Of a stretch of 13,383 bases of DNA, positions 1 to 6,316 are shown one piece after another. Under the pieces are notes generated by a model. The model ran no database searches and was not told where the DNA came from. It worked only from the letters and a program-made list of their open reading frames with translations. Position 1 is the first letter of the stretch. Each line of letters starts with the position of its first letter. The translations under genes and the position numbers were made by a program. This DNA is from Pseudomonadota bacterium (GTDB taxonomy: Bacteria; Pseudomonadota; Gammaproteobacteria; Steroidobacterales; Steroidobacteraceae), in assembly GCA_021817875.1 (NCBI GenBank), contig JAKAFQ010000049.1:1-13383 (forward strand), read 5' to 3'.

Positions 1-520
1 CGGGTGTTGCCACTTGTTGCCATCCCTGTTCAATCTCAATCCGGGAAACCGCCTGCAAGAGCGCTCGGCGGTCCCACCCTCCGCCGGCGCGGACGACGCG
101 CTCTGTTTCGGGGTGCACGCGGGATACCACCAGGTGCACGTGGTCATTGTCGGTGTCTCGGTGCAGCGCCCATATCGCCTGGTGATCGCGCAGACCGAGC
201 TCGTCGAGCACGATGCCCACGGCTTGGTTGACCTGCTCGCGGCTCGGGTGCTCGCCATCGGCCCATGAGATGATGTAGTGGCAGATAGGGTCGGCACTCT
301 GCGGGGCAGCGAGTGCCAGGGCGGCCATCTCTGCGCGTTGGCCCGCGAGGTCCGTGGACAAAAAACCTTGCGCCCCAGAGTAGATGCACTTCTCCCGACT
401 TAGCTCTCCGGGCCGATCTGGGTCAGCGCGGCCGCCGGGATCAGCAACGTACTCGACCAGATCATTGATCCGCGCGACCTTGCCACCAGTCCCTCGCGCC
501 GGGATTTTTTTGCCGATCAT
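1..520 (-). CDS. MOBP-family conjugative relaxase (TraI/MobA-like), C-terminus outside window
   Basis: This gene encodes the N-terminal 173 residues of the nicking enzyme that starts conjugative DNA transfer at oriT. The reading frame is open from ATG at 520 to the left edge of the window. It shows the three relaxase motifs in order: motif I with a likely nicking tyrosine (Y24 in LVEYVADP, close to Y22 of RP4 TraI), a motif II-like stretch (PICHYIISW, about residues 78-86), and the metal-binding motif III HRDTDNDHVHLVV (about 120-132, HxDxxxxHxH). The start overlaps the stop of the upstream accessory gene as ATGA, so the two are probably translationally coupled. This relaxase/accessory pair, divergent from a TraK/TraL-like arm, matches the IncP and IncQ2 (pTF-FC2) layout. 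The family call is strong; whether the full protein also carries a primase or other C-terminal domain cannot be seen. Confidence 0.9.
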   Translation of the reverse strand, partial: MIGKKIPARGTGGKVARINDLVEYVADPGGRADPDRPGELSREKCIYSGAQGFLSTDLAGQRAEMAALALAAPQSADPICHYIISWADGEHPSREQVNQAVGIVLDELGLRDHQAIWALHRDTDNDHVHLVVSRVHPETERVVRAGGGWDRRALLQAVSRIEIEQGWQQVATP

Positions 521-828
521 TTCTTTGCGCCTGAAGCGATGCGAGAGATTGCCCGGCGCACGTCGGCGAGGGCCGCCGCAGTGTCGGCGCTGTAGGCCCC
601 GCGCGACTCGTTGTGGATGTGCTTGAGCAGTCCACCCAGTCGGCGCAACTCATTGACGACCGATAGATCGGCTCTAGAAGTCACCACTCTGCCCAGGATG
701 AGCGACCGGCAATAGCTAGAGACGGTCAGCCCGCATGCACGGGCTTGCGCCACGACTGCATCTCTCTCCATGGCGGTGACACGGACGTTAAGCACGCTTT
801 CAAGCGGAGATTTGGCGGTGGTAGGCAT
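517..828 (-). CDS. MobC/TraJ-like relaxosome accessory protein, 103 aa
   Basis: The protein has 103 residues and probably binds oriT to help the relaxase nick. The start at 828 is chosen because GAGGG lies 7 bases upstream and the family's N-terminus aligns there; the frame stays open for over 130 more codons upstream, but that stretch overlaps the oriT region and is not family-like. Visible features are an N-terminal beta-strand/helix segment typical of ribbon-helix-helix accessory proteins (LNVRVTAMERDAVVAQA, then GLTVSSYCRSLILG) and a helical C-terminus with NELRRLGGLLKHIHNE, the arrangement seen in MobC and TraJ-type proteins. Its stop overlaps the relaxase start by ATGA. The mobilization role rests on family resemblance plus position between the relaxase and the putative oriT. 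Confidence 0.82.
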   Translation of the reverse strand: MPTTAKSPLESVLNVRVTAMERDAVVAQARACGLTVSSYCRSLILGRVVTSRADLSVVNELRRLGGLLKHIHNESRGAYSADTAAALADVRRAISRIASGAKK

Positions 829-1101
829 CGCGAGACCCTCGATCCTCTGAACGTATCTGTCCTCCGCCAGATGGGCCCTGACGTGTCTGCGGTCGTTCCA
901 CACAAGATGGCACCTGTCACACAACTTGCCACTCCGTGGCCAATTGGTGCAGGTGCATTCGCTCGGCGGCTGCGCCTTCTCGCGTGGCTGGATGCTCGGC
1001 GCTGCGCTTCTCACATCCTGGCGGGCGTGCCGCCCGTGGGGCAGGGGCCCGCCGCGCAGAGGATGGGTAGTGGTGGGCATGTGACCCACCGGGAGACAGA
1101 T
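829..1101. other. Putative origin of transfer (oriT) between divergent mobilization arms
   Basis: This 273-base gap separates the relaxase/MobC arm from the plus-strand arm, exactly where oriT lies in IncP and IncQ2 systems. It contains CACATCCTG at 1012-1020, which fits the IncP-type nick consensus (C/T)ATCCTG with cleavage expected after 1020, although the next base is G rather than the usual pyrimidine. A hairpin (CGGGCG, loop TGC, CGCCCG, 1022-1036) follows at once. Two imperfect direct copies of GCTCGGCG..CTGCGC..TTCTC (961-981 and 994-1012) lie just upstream of the nick, where TraJ-type proteins bind. Further left, GCACCTG (910-916) is inverted at 950-956 and encloses a GCCAC/GTGGC hairpin (928-940). 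Promoters for both arms should also lie here, but none stands out. Confidence 0.68.
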
Positions 1102-1746
1102 ATGAGCGATACAACGACCACCAAAAAGCCGAGAGAGAGGTTCGACATGGATGAAACGACGAAGCGTGCGCGCGCCGCGCTGGACAAACTTCGGGTAGAC
1201 CAATCGCCCGGCACGGGGGCAGCGCACGGAGGAAAGGCTGCGGTGCTGCGGGCGGTGCTGGACCGCCTACAGGCTCTCGCGGAGGACCGTTTTTCGTCCG
1301 GCCAGATGGCCACCGCACTACGTGATGTGATACCCAACCTGAGCGCACACATGGTCCGCGCCGTGCTCCGTGAGGCGGCGCGGGCGGGTAAGAAAGGTGG
1401 CCGGCGGCGTGCCGCAGGGACCGCGCGGCGGACCACCAGAGACGATGCCGCGACTGGCGCGGGCGCAACCACGGAGACCGCGCCGGGCGGTGGGCGTCCC
1501 TCCACTGACCCATCGGCGGGCGCAGCGCCGGTTCCCGCCGCGCCGAATCCTGGCGCTGCCGCGTCCGTCACAGGGACCATTGCGGGACTGACCCCGGAGC
1601 AGCGCGCGCAATACAAGATTCCGGACTGGGCGGATGGCTCGGACATGCGCGCCGGTGAAACGCCGGAGCGGTACGGGCGGAGGAAACGGATGGAGGGTCC
1701 CGAGCACGGCAAACGTGACCTCAGCAATTTCCGCGGGGGAGGCTGA
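1102..1746 (+). CDS. Putative mobilization/DNA-binding protein, 214 aa, first gene of plus-strand mob arm
   Basis: This is the first gene of the arm that diverges from the relaxase. The start at 1102 has GGGAGA 5 bases upstream; the frame is open much further back, but that part covers the oriT repeats. Residues about 10-95 are charged and helical, with a possible helix-turn-helix or winged-helix segment (FSSGQMATALRDVIPNLSAH). A basic stretch follows (KKGGRRR) and then a long low-complexity Ala/Pro/Gly/Thr linker. The C-terminus is conserved-looking (LTPEQRAQYKIPDWADG, then an Arg/Lys-rich tail). I do not recognise a named family. The position next to oriT and the basic character suggest an oriT- or relaxosome-binding role, but this is inference. 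Confidence 0.72.
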   Translation: MSDTTTTKKPRERFDMDETTKRARAALDKLRVDQSPGTGAAHGGKAAVLRAVLDRLQALAEDRFSSGQMATALRDVIPNLSAHMVRAVLREAARAGKKGGRRRAAGTARRTTRDDAATGAGATTETAPGGGRPSTDPSAGAAPVPAAPNPGAAASVTGTIAGLTPEQRAQYKIPDWADGSDMRAGETPERYGRRKRMEGPEHGKRDLSNFRGGG

Positions 1747-1770
1747 GGACCCGCGCTGTGGAGTAGGGAT

Positions 1771-2118
1771 ATGGGCAACACACCGGCAACAAGTGACCAG
1801 GGTGCGGCAACGGCGCAGCCCCTGGACCCTCCATGGCACCAGGGCCACCGCTCTCGTCTATGGGCGCACGAAGACGAGATTCGGCGGCTTCAGGCCGAGG
1901 GCTACTCCCTCCGCCAGATTATCAACCGCCTCTCGCTTTGCATCGCGCGGCCCACTCTCTGGCGCTGGCTGCAACGGGTGGCGCGGCGGAATGCTGGTGC
2001 CTCGCCCGGTGGTCCGCCCCCGGTGCCGCCCAATGAGGACGCCGATGACGAGGCGGCGCTCGACCTACTCGACGCCTCCGGCTTTCAACCCCCATCCTCA
2101 CCCAATAGGACACTCTGA
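1771..2118 (+). CDS. TraK/MobC-like small helix-turn-helix protein, 115 aa
   Basis: This is a 115-residue protein with a helix-turn-helix-like core at about residues 30-72 (EDEIRRLQAEGYSLRQIINRL, then a recognition-type segment ending LWRWLQRVARR). That layout resembles TraK-type oriT-binding proteins of IncP plasmids and MobC of pTF-FC2, which read 'x-I-xx-L-xx-G-(Y/F)-(S/T)-xxx-I-W'. N- and C-terminal tails are Pro-rich and probably disordered. A GGAGTAGGG ribosome site lies just before ATG. It starts 24 bases after the preceding gene and ends 2 bases before the ATPase gene, so it is clearly in an operon. The likely role is to bind oriT or repress the operon; the specific assignment is by analogy. 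Confidence 0.72.
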   Translation: MGNTPATSDQGAATAQPLDPPWHQGHRSRLWAHEDEIRRLQAEGYSLRQIINRLSLCIARPTLWRWLQRVARRNAGASPGGPPPVPPNEDADDEAALDLLDASGFQPPSSPNRTL

Positions 2119-2120
2119 CC

Positions 2121-2819
2121 ATGAGTATCGATCCAAAAAAGCGTACCTACCTAGCCGTGGCCGCAGTGGGAAACGTCGGCAAAACCACCATCGCTAAGCA
2201 TGTGCTCGTCCCCGAGGCGAGGGCTGATGTGTTCACCCTGGAAACCCAATCCGGAGATGGCGAGGGAAATGCCGTTTCCGGTACCGAGCTCGCCGCACAC
2301 CTGTTCTCGCCGCCCGCTACCGGCCTCGTGCTCGATATTGGCGTGGGGGACACCGTGCCCGCGATCAAGGCGCTTCAGCTCGTCGCGCGACAGGACCTGA
2401 ACCTCCCGGCAAGGTTGCGTATCGTCGTGCCGCTTCTCCCTGATGCCAAGTCCATCGCCGGCTTGCGCTGGTTATTGGCTGAAATTCCAGAATGCCTGCG
2501 CGGCAGTGTAAGGACTCTGTGGAATCGCGTGCGATCCCAGGAACCGATCCGTGAGGATTTGGCGCGTGCCGCGAGGGTGGTCATCAAACAGGGCGGTGGC
2601 GCGCCGCTTTGCCGGCCAGTGCTCCACGAGTCCGCGCTTTTTGACCCCATCCATCCCCTGATGAGGCGGTACGCCAGCATCGCGGCGCTCGCGTCCATCC
2701 CCGACACCGAGATCCGCGCGGCGGCGCTCAGTGAGATGCCGGCGCTCTTAGCCGGCCGCGACAAAGCGCAGCGCGCAGTGGCCAACTGCCACGAGGTGTT
2801 CGCCGCGATCGCCTACTGA
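2121..2819 (+). CDS. TraL/MobD/StbB-like P-loop ATPase of the mobilization operon, 232 aa
   Basis: This 232-residue protein has an N-terminal nucleotide-binding loop, AAVGNVGKTTIAKHVL (K21, T22), and the compact fold length of TraL, MobD and StbB proteins, which are ParA/MinD-related ATPases in mobilization or plasmid-stability operons. A hydrophobic strand with an acidic end, GLVLDIGVGD (about residues 68-77), looks like the Walker B region. The loop lacks the first lysine of the classical deviant Walker A motif (KGGxGK), as is common in StbB-type members. The start lies 2 bases after the previous stop and is probably coupled to it. In its relatives the protein assists transfer or positions plasmid DNA; its exact task on an integrated element is unknown. 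Confidence 0.8.
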   Translation: MSIDPKKRTYLAVAAVGNVGKTTIAKHVLVPEARADVFTLETQSGDGEGNAVSGTELAAHLFSPPATGLVLDIGVGDTVPAIKALQLVARQDLNLPARLRIVVPLLPDAKSIAGLRWLLAEIPECLRGSVRTLWNRVRSQEPIREDLARAARVVIKQGGGAPLCRPVLHESALFDPIHPLMRRYASIAALASIPDTEIRAAALSEMPALLAGRDKAQRAVANCHEVFAAIAY

Positions 2820-2879
2820 ACCCACCGCACCTGGATGTGCCGCCTTTCTCCCCTGCTCAGTTCCTCAGGAGCTTCTCAC

Positions 2880-3296
2880 ATGCGTCACCGTCACCGACTT
2901 GTTTACCTTAGCCGTGATGGCCGCGCCGATCATCTACGTGTTCGAGGATCATCCCGAGCTCGCTCGCATATTCAGGCCGGTATTTGAAGCTCACGCCAAG
3001 GGCCTTGCGCGCTTCGCGCTCACAAACGTGACGCTCACGCAGAGGTGCTCACCGGGCCCTTAGGGGAGCGCACCGAAGTGCTGGCGGAGCGCTATCGCAG
3101 CACGCTCAGGTCCTGGTTCGTCATGGACCTGGATCCCGAGTTCGCCGAAAGCGCGGCACGGCCGAGGGCCACTTGCAAACTGAAACTCGCGGACGCGGTG
3201 CAGGCGGCCAGTGCGCTGATGATCGGTGCGGACGCGCTGATCACTCACGACCGCGACTTTTCCGGCCTGATGGACCTGCGCGTGCTCGGCGTTTGA
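2880..3296 (+). pseudogene. VapC-like PIN-domain toxin, broken by two frameshifts
   Basis: The remains of a PIN-domain endoribonuclease gene of VapC type are visible in three frames. An ATG at 2880 with AGGAG at 2867-2871 opens 'RLVYLSRD'. Near 2919 the frame shifts to 'AAPIIYVFEDHPEL...FALTNVTL', the typical PIN N-terminus. At 3036-3039 it shifts again to 'AEVLTGPLGERTEVLAERYR', ending in the typical PIN C-terminus LKLADAVQAASALMIGADAL-ITHDRDF. The first shift looks like one extra base plus altered residues where the first catalytic aspartate (normally LDAAPIIY) belongs; the second looks like two extra bases (AC at 3037-3038). No antitoxin gene precedes it. The PIN assignment is firm; the gene should be inactive unless the shifts are sequencing errors. 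Confidence 0.72.
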
Positions 3297-3617
3297 TTTC
3301 GGCGAACGACTTCTGCGCGGACCGACACGATCGGGCAGACTCCCTGCGGTCCTGCCGACGAGCATGGAGCGCTGGCTGCCATCCTTGCGTCTCCGCACCC
3401 CGCAGGCGGGTGGATAGGGCAGGATTACGAGACCAAGTCTAATCCAGACCGACGGGCGGCAGTCGGCATTGCGACATTCGTTCATGATCGCGAGTTGCTC
3501 CAGAGCGGTTATTCGCTGGAGAACTCCGAAATGACCTGTCCGACGCCTTCTGCCTCGTGGCGTCCAGCCACTAGAGTCCCCTTTCAGCGGCTGGGTGCGG
3601 CGGCTACCATCACGGGG
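3297..3617. other. Gap between PIN remnant and MauJ-like gene; no gene recognised
   Basis: No convincing gene is seen. The MauJ-like frame stays open leftward through about 3410, with possible earlier starts at 3495 (TTG) and 3531 (ATG). The encoded residues look non-family, and a promoter-like element sits just before 3618, so I treat this as leader or scar DNA left between two cargo genes. Confidence 0.5.
3582..3617 (+). promoter_or_regulatory. Possible promoter giving a leaderless mRNA
   Basis: TACCAT at 3605-3610 resembles a -10 box and is followed by seven bases and then ATG at 3618, so transcription would start at or next to the start codon. A weak -35-like TTTCAG lies at 3582-3587 with a 17-base spacer. 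No ribosome-binding sequence at a normal distance is present, which fits a leaderless transcript. Confidence 0.4.
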
Positions 3618-4985
3618 ATGAGGACGCCCTATGTTCCCCATCTCTTTGGGGCTGACGCTCTGGCAAAGGTGGCGAGGCGCCCCGGCTGGGTCACAGCCGC
3701 CGTGGCCTCGGGCGTCCCATGGCCCGAGGACGACGTGTGGGTGAACTACGACGGGGTCGAGTACGTGCTCCACGGAGTCAGGCAGGAGGGCGAGCAGCAG
3801 TTGCTGATTGCACCAAGTATCAGTACCCCGTCCGACCAGAACCATATTGATGAGGCGATGTCCCGGCTGTATCGCTTCACGTCTGTGCTCGGCTACTACA
3901 AGCGAGGCTATGTTGACATCACGAGCCAAGTCTGGGGCACACACATGATCCGGCACGGCACTCCGAAAGACGCATTCACGACCGCGCTGCAGACCGGGAA
4001 GAGGAGCTTCAGCTGCAATCACATGCCTGTGGTCAACGACGAGCAGGTGCGGAGAGCGCTTGCATTCCTGCGCGAGGGGCGCCGACTGGAGCGAGTGCAT
4101 GCTCCATATGCCTTCCTGTCGTTCTTCAAGGTAATTGAGAGTCAATTTGAGTCCAGGGCCAGGGTCGCCTGGGTCGAGAGGAACCTGGACCTCATCACTG
4201 AAGAGCGCGCCGTCAAGCGCATTAAGGAGCTTCGTGTTCAAGGAGTAAACGTCAACGAGCACCTCTTTGACTCAGGCCGCTGCGCGGTAGCTCACGCGAG
4301 CGTTGGCGGCAATATTGTTGATCCGGACATTCCCGCTGACCGCAAGCGCATCGTCGCTGACTTGGACATCATCGCGGCCCTGGCGAACCGTTACATAAAG
4401 ATCGACGCCGGAGTGCCCGACGAAATGGATGTCTACAACACGCGAGATCGTGTGGCGCCGTGGCACGCGCTCATGACCCCTGAAGCGCTAGCCGCTCTGA
4501 AGGCCGGCGGATACGTCAAAAATGGCGACGATCTCGGCAAACTGCCAGGCGCCAGAATTTCCGTGCGATTGTGGCCCGATCCTCCTGCGCAGCAGTTCGA
4601 CGCGATGACATTGCTGCCTGTGGAAAGCGGTGACGGCGTCGTGAAGTTCTTCGCAGTCAGCGTGCGGGAAACGATAGTGTTGGCGTTCGCGATGGATGTG
4701 TCAAAGGGTCGCATGCACACGCTGCTCAACGAGGGAGGCATACGCGGAGGGGCCACAATTGCCGAGCAGGATGTTGAAGACTACACACGCTACTTCCACA
4801 GCGTCGTGGGCAATCGCATGGTAGAGCTCACTATCGAGGGTGCTGAGCCGGTCGACTGCGACGTGGTAATCCCCGTAAATATTATTCCGCAGGCGCCAGA
4901 AGAGGCCGTAGCGCAGGCTCTGGAGCTATTCAGACAGGCCAAGCAGCAGCCCACCACCGAAGGACAAGACTTGAAGGGCGCGTAG
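3618..4985 (+). CDS. MauJ-like protein with HEPN-type RxxxxH motif, 455 aa
   Basis: The protein has 455 residues and resembles proteins annotated as 'methylamine utilization protein MauJ', a family whose biochemical role is not established; nothing else for methylamine use is nearby. The central part (about residues 150-265) is helical. It contains AFLSFFKVIESQFE and then GRCAVAHAS, where R221 and H226 form an RxxxxH motif placed between helices as in HEPN domains; the second position is C instead of the usual N, D or H. The C-terminal 170 residues are beta-rich and unassigned. Start 3618 was chosen over 3495 because a -10-like box sits just before it. It converges on the HEPN operon at 5210. 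An RNase activity is possible but not shown. Confidence 0.75.
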   Translation: MRTPYVPHLFGADALAKVARRPGWVTAAVASGVPWPEDDVWVNYDGVEYVLHGVRQEGEQQLLIAPSISTPSDQNHIDEAMSRLYRFTSVLGYYKRGYVDITSQVWGTHMIRHGTPKDAFTTALQTGKRSFSCNHMPVVNDEQVRRALAFLREGRRLERVHAPYAFLSFFKVIESQFESRARVAWVERNLDLITEERAVKRIKELRVQGVNVNEHLFDSGRCAVAHASVGGNIVDPDIPADRKRIVADLDIIAALANRYIKIDAGVPDEMDVYNTRDRVAPWHALMTPEALAALKAGGYVKNGDDLGKLPGARISVRLWPDPPAQQFDAMTLLPVESGDGVVKFFAVSVRETIVLAFAMDVSKGRMHTLLNEGGIRGGATIAEQDVEDYTRYFHSVVGNRMVELTIEGAEPVDCDVVIPVNIIPQAPEEAVAQALELFRQAKQQPTTEGQDLKGA

Positions 4986-5017
4986 CGAAAGCTGGACCGG
5001 CCTGGAAACTGAAGCGT

Positions 5018-5032
5018 GTCTCTGCCAGAGAC
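5018..5032. repeat. Perfect short hairpin after the MauJ-like gene
   Basis: GTCTCT, loop GCC, AGAGAC form a perfect six-pair stem 32 bases after the stop at 4985. No U-tract follows, so it is at best a weak or factor-dependent terminator. Confidence 0.35.
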
Positions 5033-5040
5033 TCTGAGCG

Positions 5041-5085
5041 GCCACTATGCGTAGCGCTCAACTATGCGGAGCGCTGCATAGCGGC
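5041..5085. repeat. Cluster of direct and inverted CTATGC-AGCGCT repeats in convergent gap
   Basis: CTATGCGTAGCGCT (5045-5058) is repeated directly as CTATGCGGAGCGCT (5062-5075), and its right half continues into an inverted copy, AGCGCTGCATAGCGGC (5070-5085). The outer arms pair almost perfectly over about 16 bases (GCC-CTATGC-AGCGCT). It lies between the two convergent stops. Candidate roles are a bidirectional terminator, a protein-binding site or a small palindromic mobile repeat. Confidence 0.6.
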
Positions 5086-5187
5086 CATCTTCTGCCGGTC
5101 CTCGTGTCCGCAGACCGGCCATTCGAGAGGCCGCTTCGGACGGACAACTGCCACACAACCTCCAAGCCGAATTTTCATTGATTTCGA

Positions 5188-5203
5188 CCGGCTACGCCGG
5201 CTT
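5188..5203. repeat. GC-rich hairpin downstream of the HEPN gene stop
   Basis: CCGGC, loop TAC, GCCGG lies just downstream of the minus-strand stop at 5210. It could aid transcription termination of the HEPN operon, but no run of U follows on that strand. Confidence 0.3.
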
Positions 5204-5209
5204 GGCGTC

Positions 5210-5746
5210 TCAGGATCCAAGGAATGGAAAATTCTGGACGACTTCTTGGGCAAGTTGATAGAGATATAGGTAGTCGAACTGTCGCCCAAACTTCGGCGAC
5301 CAGTAGCGTCCATGCGCTAGCCAGTGGCGATACTTGAATGCTGCCTTCAGCCGGGTGGTGATGGAACGAAGTGTGTTGATGTGGTTTGCCCAACTTTCGA
5401 ATATATCATCATCTAACTTAATTCGACTGGGTCTCCTGCGGTTTATCTCGCGGAAGTGCCGCGAGATATCAGCTCTGTCTTTCCGATAGCAGCGCCGCAG
5501 GAAGTCAATTCGGAACGCAGCTTCAACACTCGCTAACAATGTAAGCGAGACGGCCAATTCGCCTTCCGCGAGTCTCTCGTCAAGTTCTTGGATTACTTCG
5601 GCGGGCGTATAACCCAAGAATCGAGTCACGTAATCGGGAAATGCGTCACTAAAGTAGTAGCGTAGGGAACTCTCCATATCGCGATGATGTTCATCGATTC
5701 TGGCTAGACTCAATTCGTCGCCGGAAAATGAAACCTTGTTAGCCAC
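5210..5746 (-). CDS. HEPN-domain protein (RHxxxH type), probable RNase, 178 aa
   Basis: A 178-residue, mostly helical protein. The segment AAFKYRHWLAHGRYW near residues 135-149 holds R140-H-W-L-A-H145, the canonical HEPN R(N/D/H)xxxH motif that forms the catalytic pocket of HEPN ribonucleases. An upstream helical bundle contains SVEAAFRIDFLRRCYRK (about 73-89), with a conserved-looking acidic residue in the helix preceding the motif. HEPN proteins of this size are often toxins or abortive-infection effectors that cut RNA. It starts 8 bases inside the end of the upstream gene, so the two are co-translated and probably form a complex. The HEPN call is firm; RNase activity, target and phage defence are inference. 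Codon use is less GC-biased than the flanking mobilization genes, suggesting separate acquisition. Confidence 0.8.
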   Translation of the reverse strand: MANKVSFSGDELSLARIDEHHRDMESSLRYYFSDAFPDYVTRFLGYTPAEVIQELDERLAEGELAVSLTLLASVEAAFRIDFLRRCYRKDRADISRHFREINRRRPSRIKLDDDIFESWANHINTLRSITTRLKAAFKYRHWLAHGRYWSPKFGRQFDYLYLYQLAQEVVQNFPFLGS

Positions 5747-6257
5747 CCGAGACTTCCATGAGGGCGCGAAACAATGAATCTCTCGTTAGTTCAATGTATT
5801 GGATGTTCGGCGGTGACGTCACAATTTTCCAGATCCATTGAGGCCCCTTTTGTGAGGAGGTGGTAGCCACGCGGAAACTCGGTCGGATTGCATCCTTGTC
5901 CACGAGCATAAATCGGGTTTTACCTGCAGGGCCCGTAACATCGACCCGTCCTTTGGTGCCAACCAGAAGCGTGCCAATTGGCTCCAGGACAATTTCCTTA
6001 CCACCGATTTTTATGATGAGCCGCCGCGCTTTGTACTGCCCGATTCCTTCTTCGTTGAGTAGGACGTCATGATATCGTACCAGGACTTGATCACTCTGGA
6101 TGTATTCACCCAGCAGTGTTGTTATCTCCTTGTAGAGGCTATCAAGATAAGCGAGCCAGTCGTCTCGTTCCTTTTTCCAGTCAACATCCGGCTGCGCATT
6201 TTTTTGCTGCGCCCGAACGAAGGCGTCGAACTCACTCTTGCTATCTTGCTGGGCCAT
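5739..6257 (-). CDS. Partner of HEPN protein, unknown family, 172 aa (antitoxin or sensor candidate)
   Basis: This is the first gene of the two-gene HEPN operon, 172 residues. The start at 6257 is preferred to ATG at 6275 because GAGGAG sits 6 bases upstream. The N-terminal half is charged and helical, with possible coiled-coil character (FDAFVRAQQKN, then WKKERDDWLAYLDSLYKEITTLL at about 25-50). The C-terminal half is beta-rich (LIIKIGGKEIVLEPIGTLL, then GRVDVTGPAG and TRFMLVDKD). I do not recognise the family, and it is not a MNT nucleotidyltransferase, the usual HEPN antitoxin (no GSxxR-G-x-x-x-S-D motif). Its overlap with the HEPN gene, with antitoxin-first order, suggests a neutralising or sensing partner; that is inference. 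Confidence 0.75.
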   Translation of the reverse strand: MAQQDSKSEFDAFVRAQQKNAQPDVDWKKERDDWLAYLDSLYKEITTLLGEYIQSDQVLVRYHDVLLNEEGIGQYKARRLIIKIGGKEIVLEPIGTLLVGTKGRVDVTGPAGKTRFMLVDKDAIRPSFRVATTSSQKGPQWIWKIVTSPPNIQYIELTRDSLFRALMEVSGG

Positions 6258-6280
6258 TCCGCGCTCCTCAGGCATTCAGC

Positions 6281-6286
6281 ATTATA
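6281..6286 (-). promoter_or_regulatory. -10 box (TATAAT) for the HEPN operon
   Basis: Read on the minus strand this is a perfect TATAAT, about 24 bases before the start at 6257 and followed by GAGGAG. It leaves a short leader of roughly 17 bases. The -35 region is poor (GGTCAC or CGGTCA at 16-17 bases), so activation or a weak basal rate is possible. Confidence 0.6.
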
Positions 6287-6316
6287 GCTCAGGGGAGGTC
6301 CAGTGACCGGCCGGAA

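Noticed and set aside
745..1101. Long upstream extension of the plus-strand 1102 gene
   Set aside because: It would translate the oriT repeats and overlap the MobC-like gene; a good ribosome site lies at 1091-1096 before ATG 1102.
829..1227. Upstream extension of the MobC-like frame
   Set aside because: The extra residues are not family-like and cross the oriT region and the divergent gene; GAGGG precedes ATG 828.
3060..4262. 400-codon minus-strand open frame
   Set aside because: It is antisense to the MauJ-like and PIN genes and is rich in Arg/His/Pro as expected from a shadow of GC-rich coding DNA.
5041..5085. Integron attC site
   Set aside because: GCTCAAC resembles one core site, but no matching GTTRRRY partner and no typical attC spacing are present.
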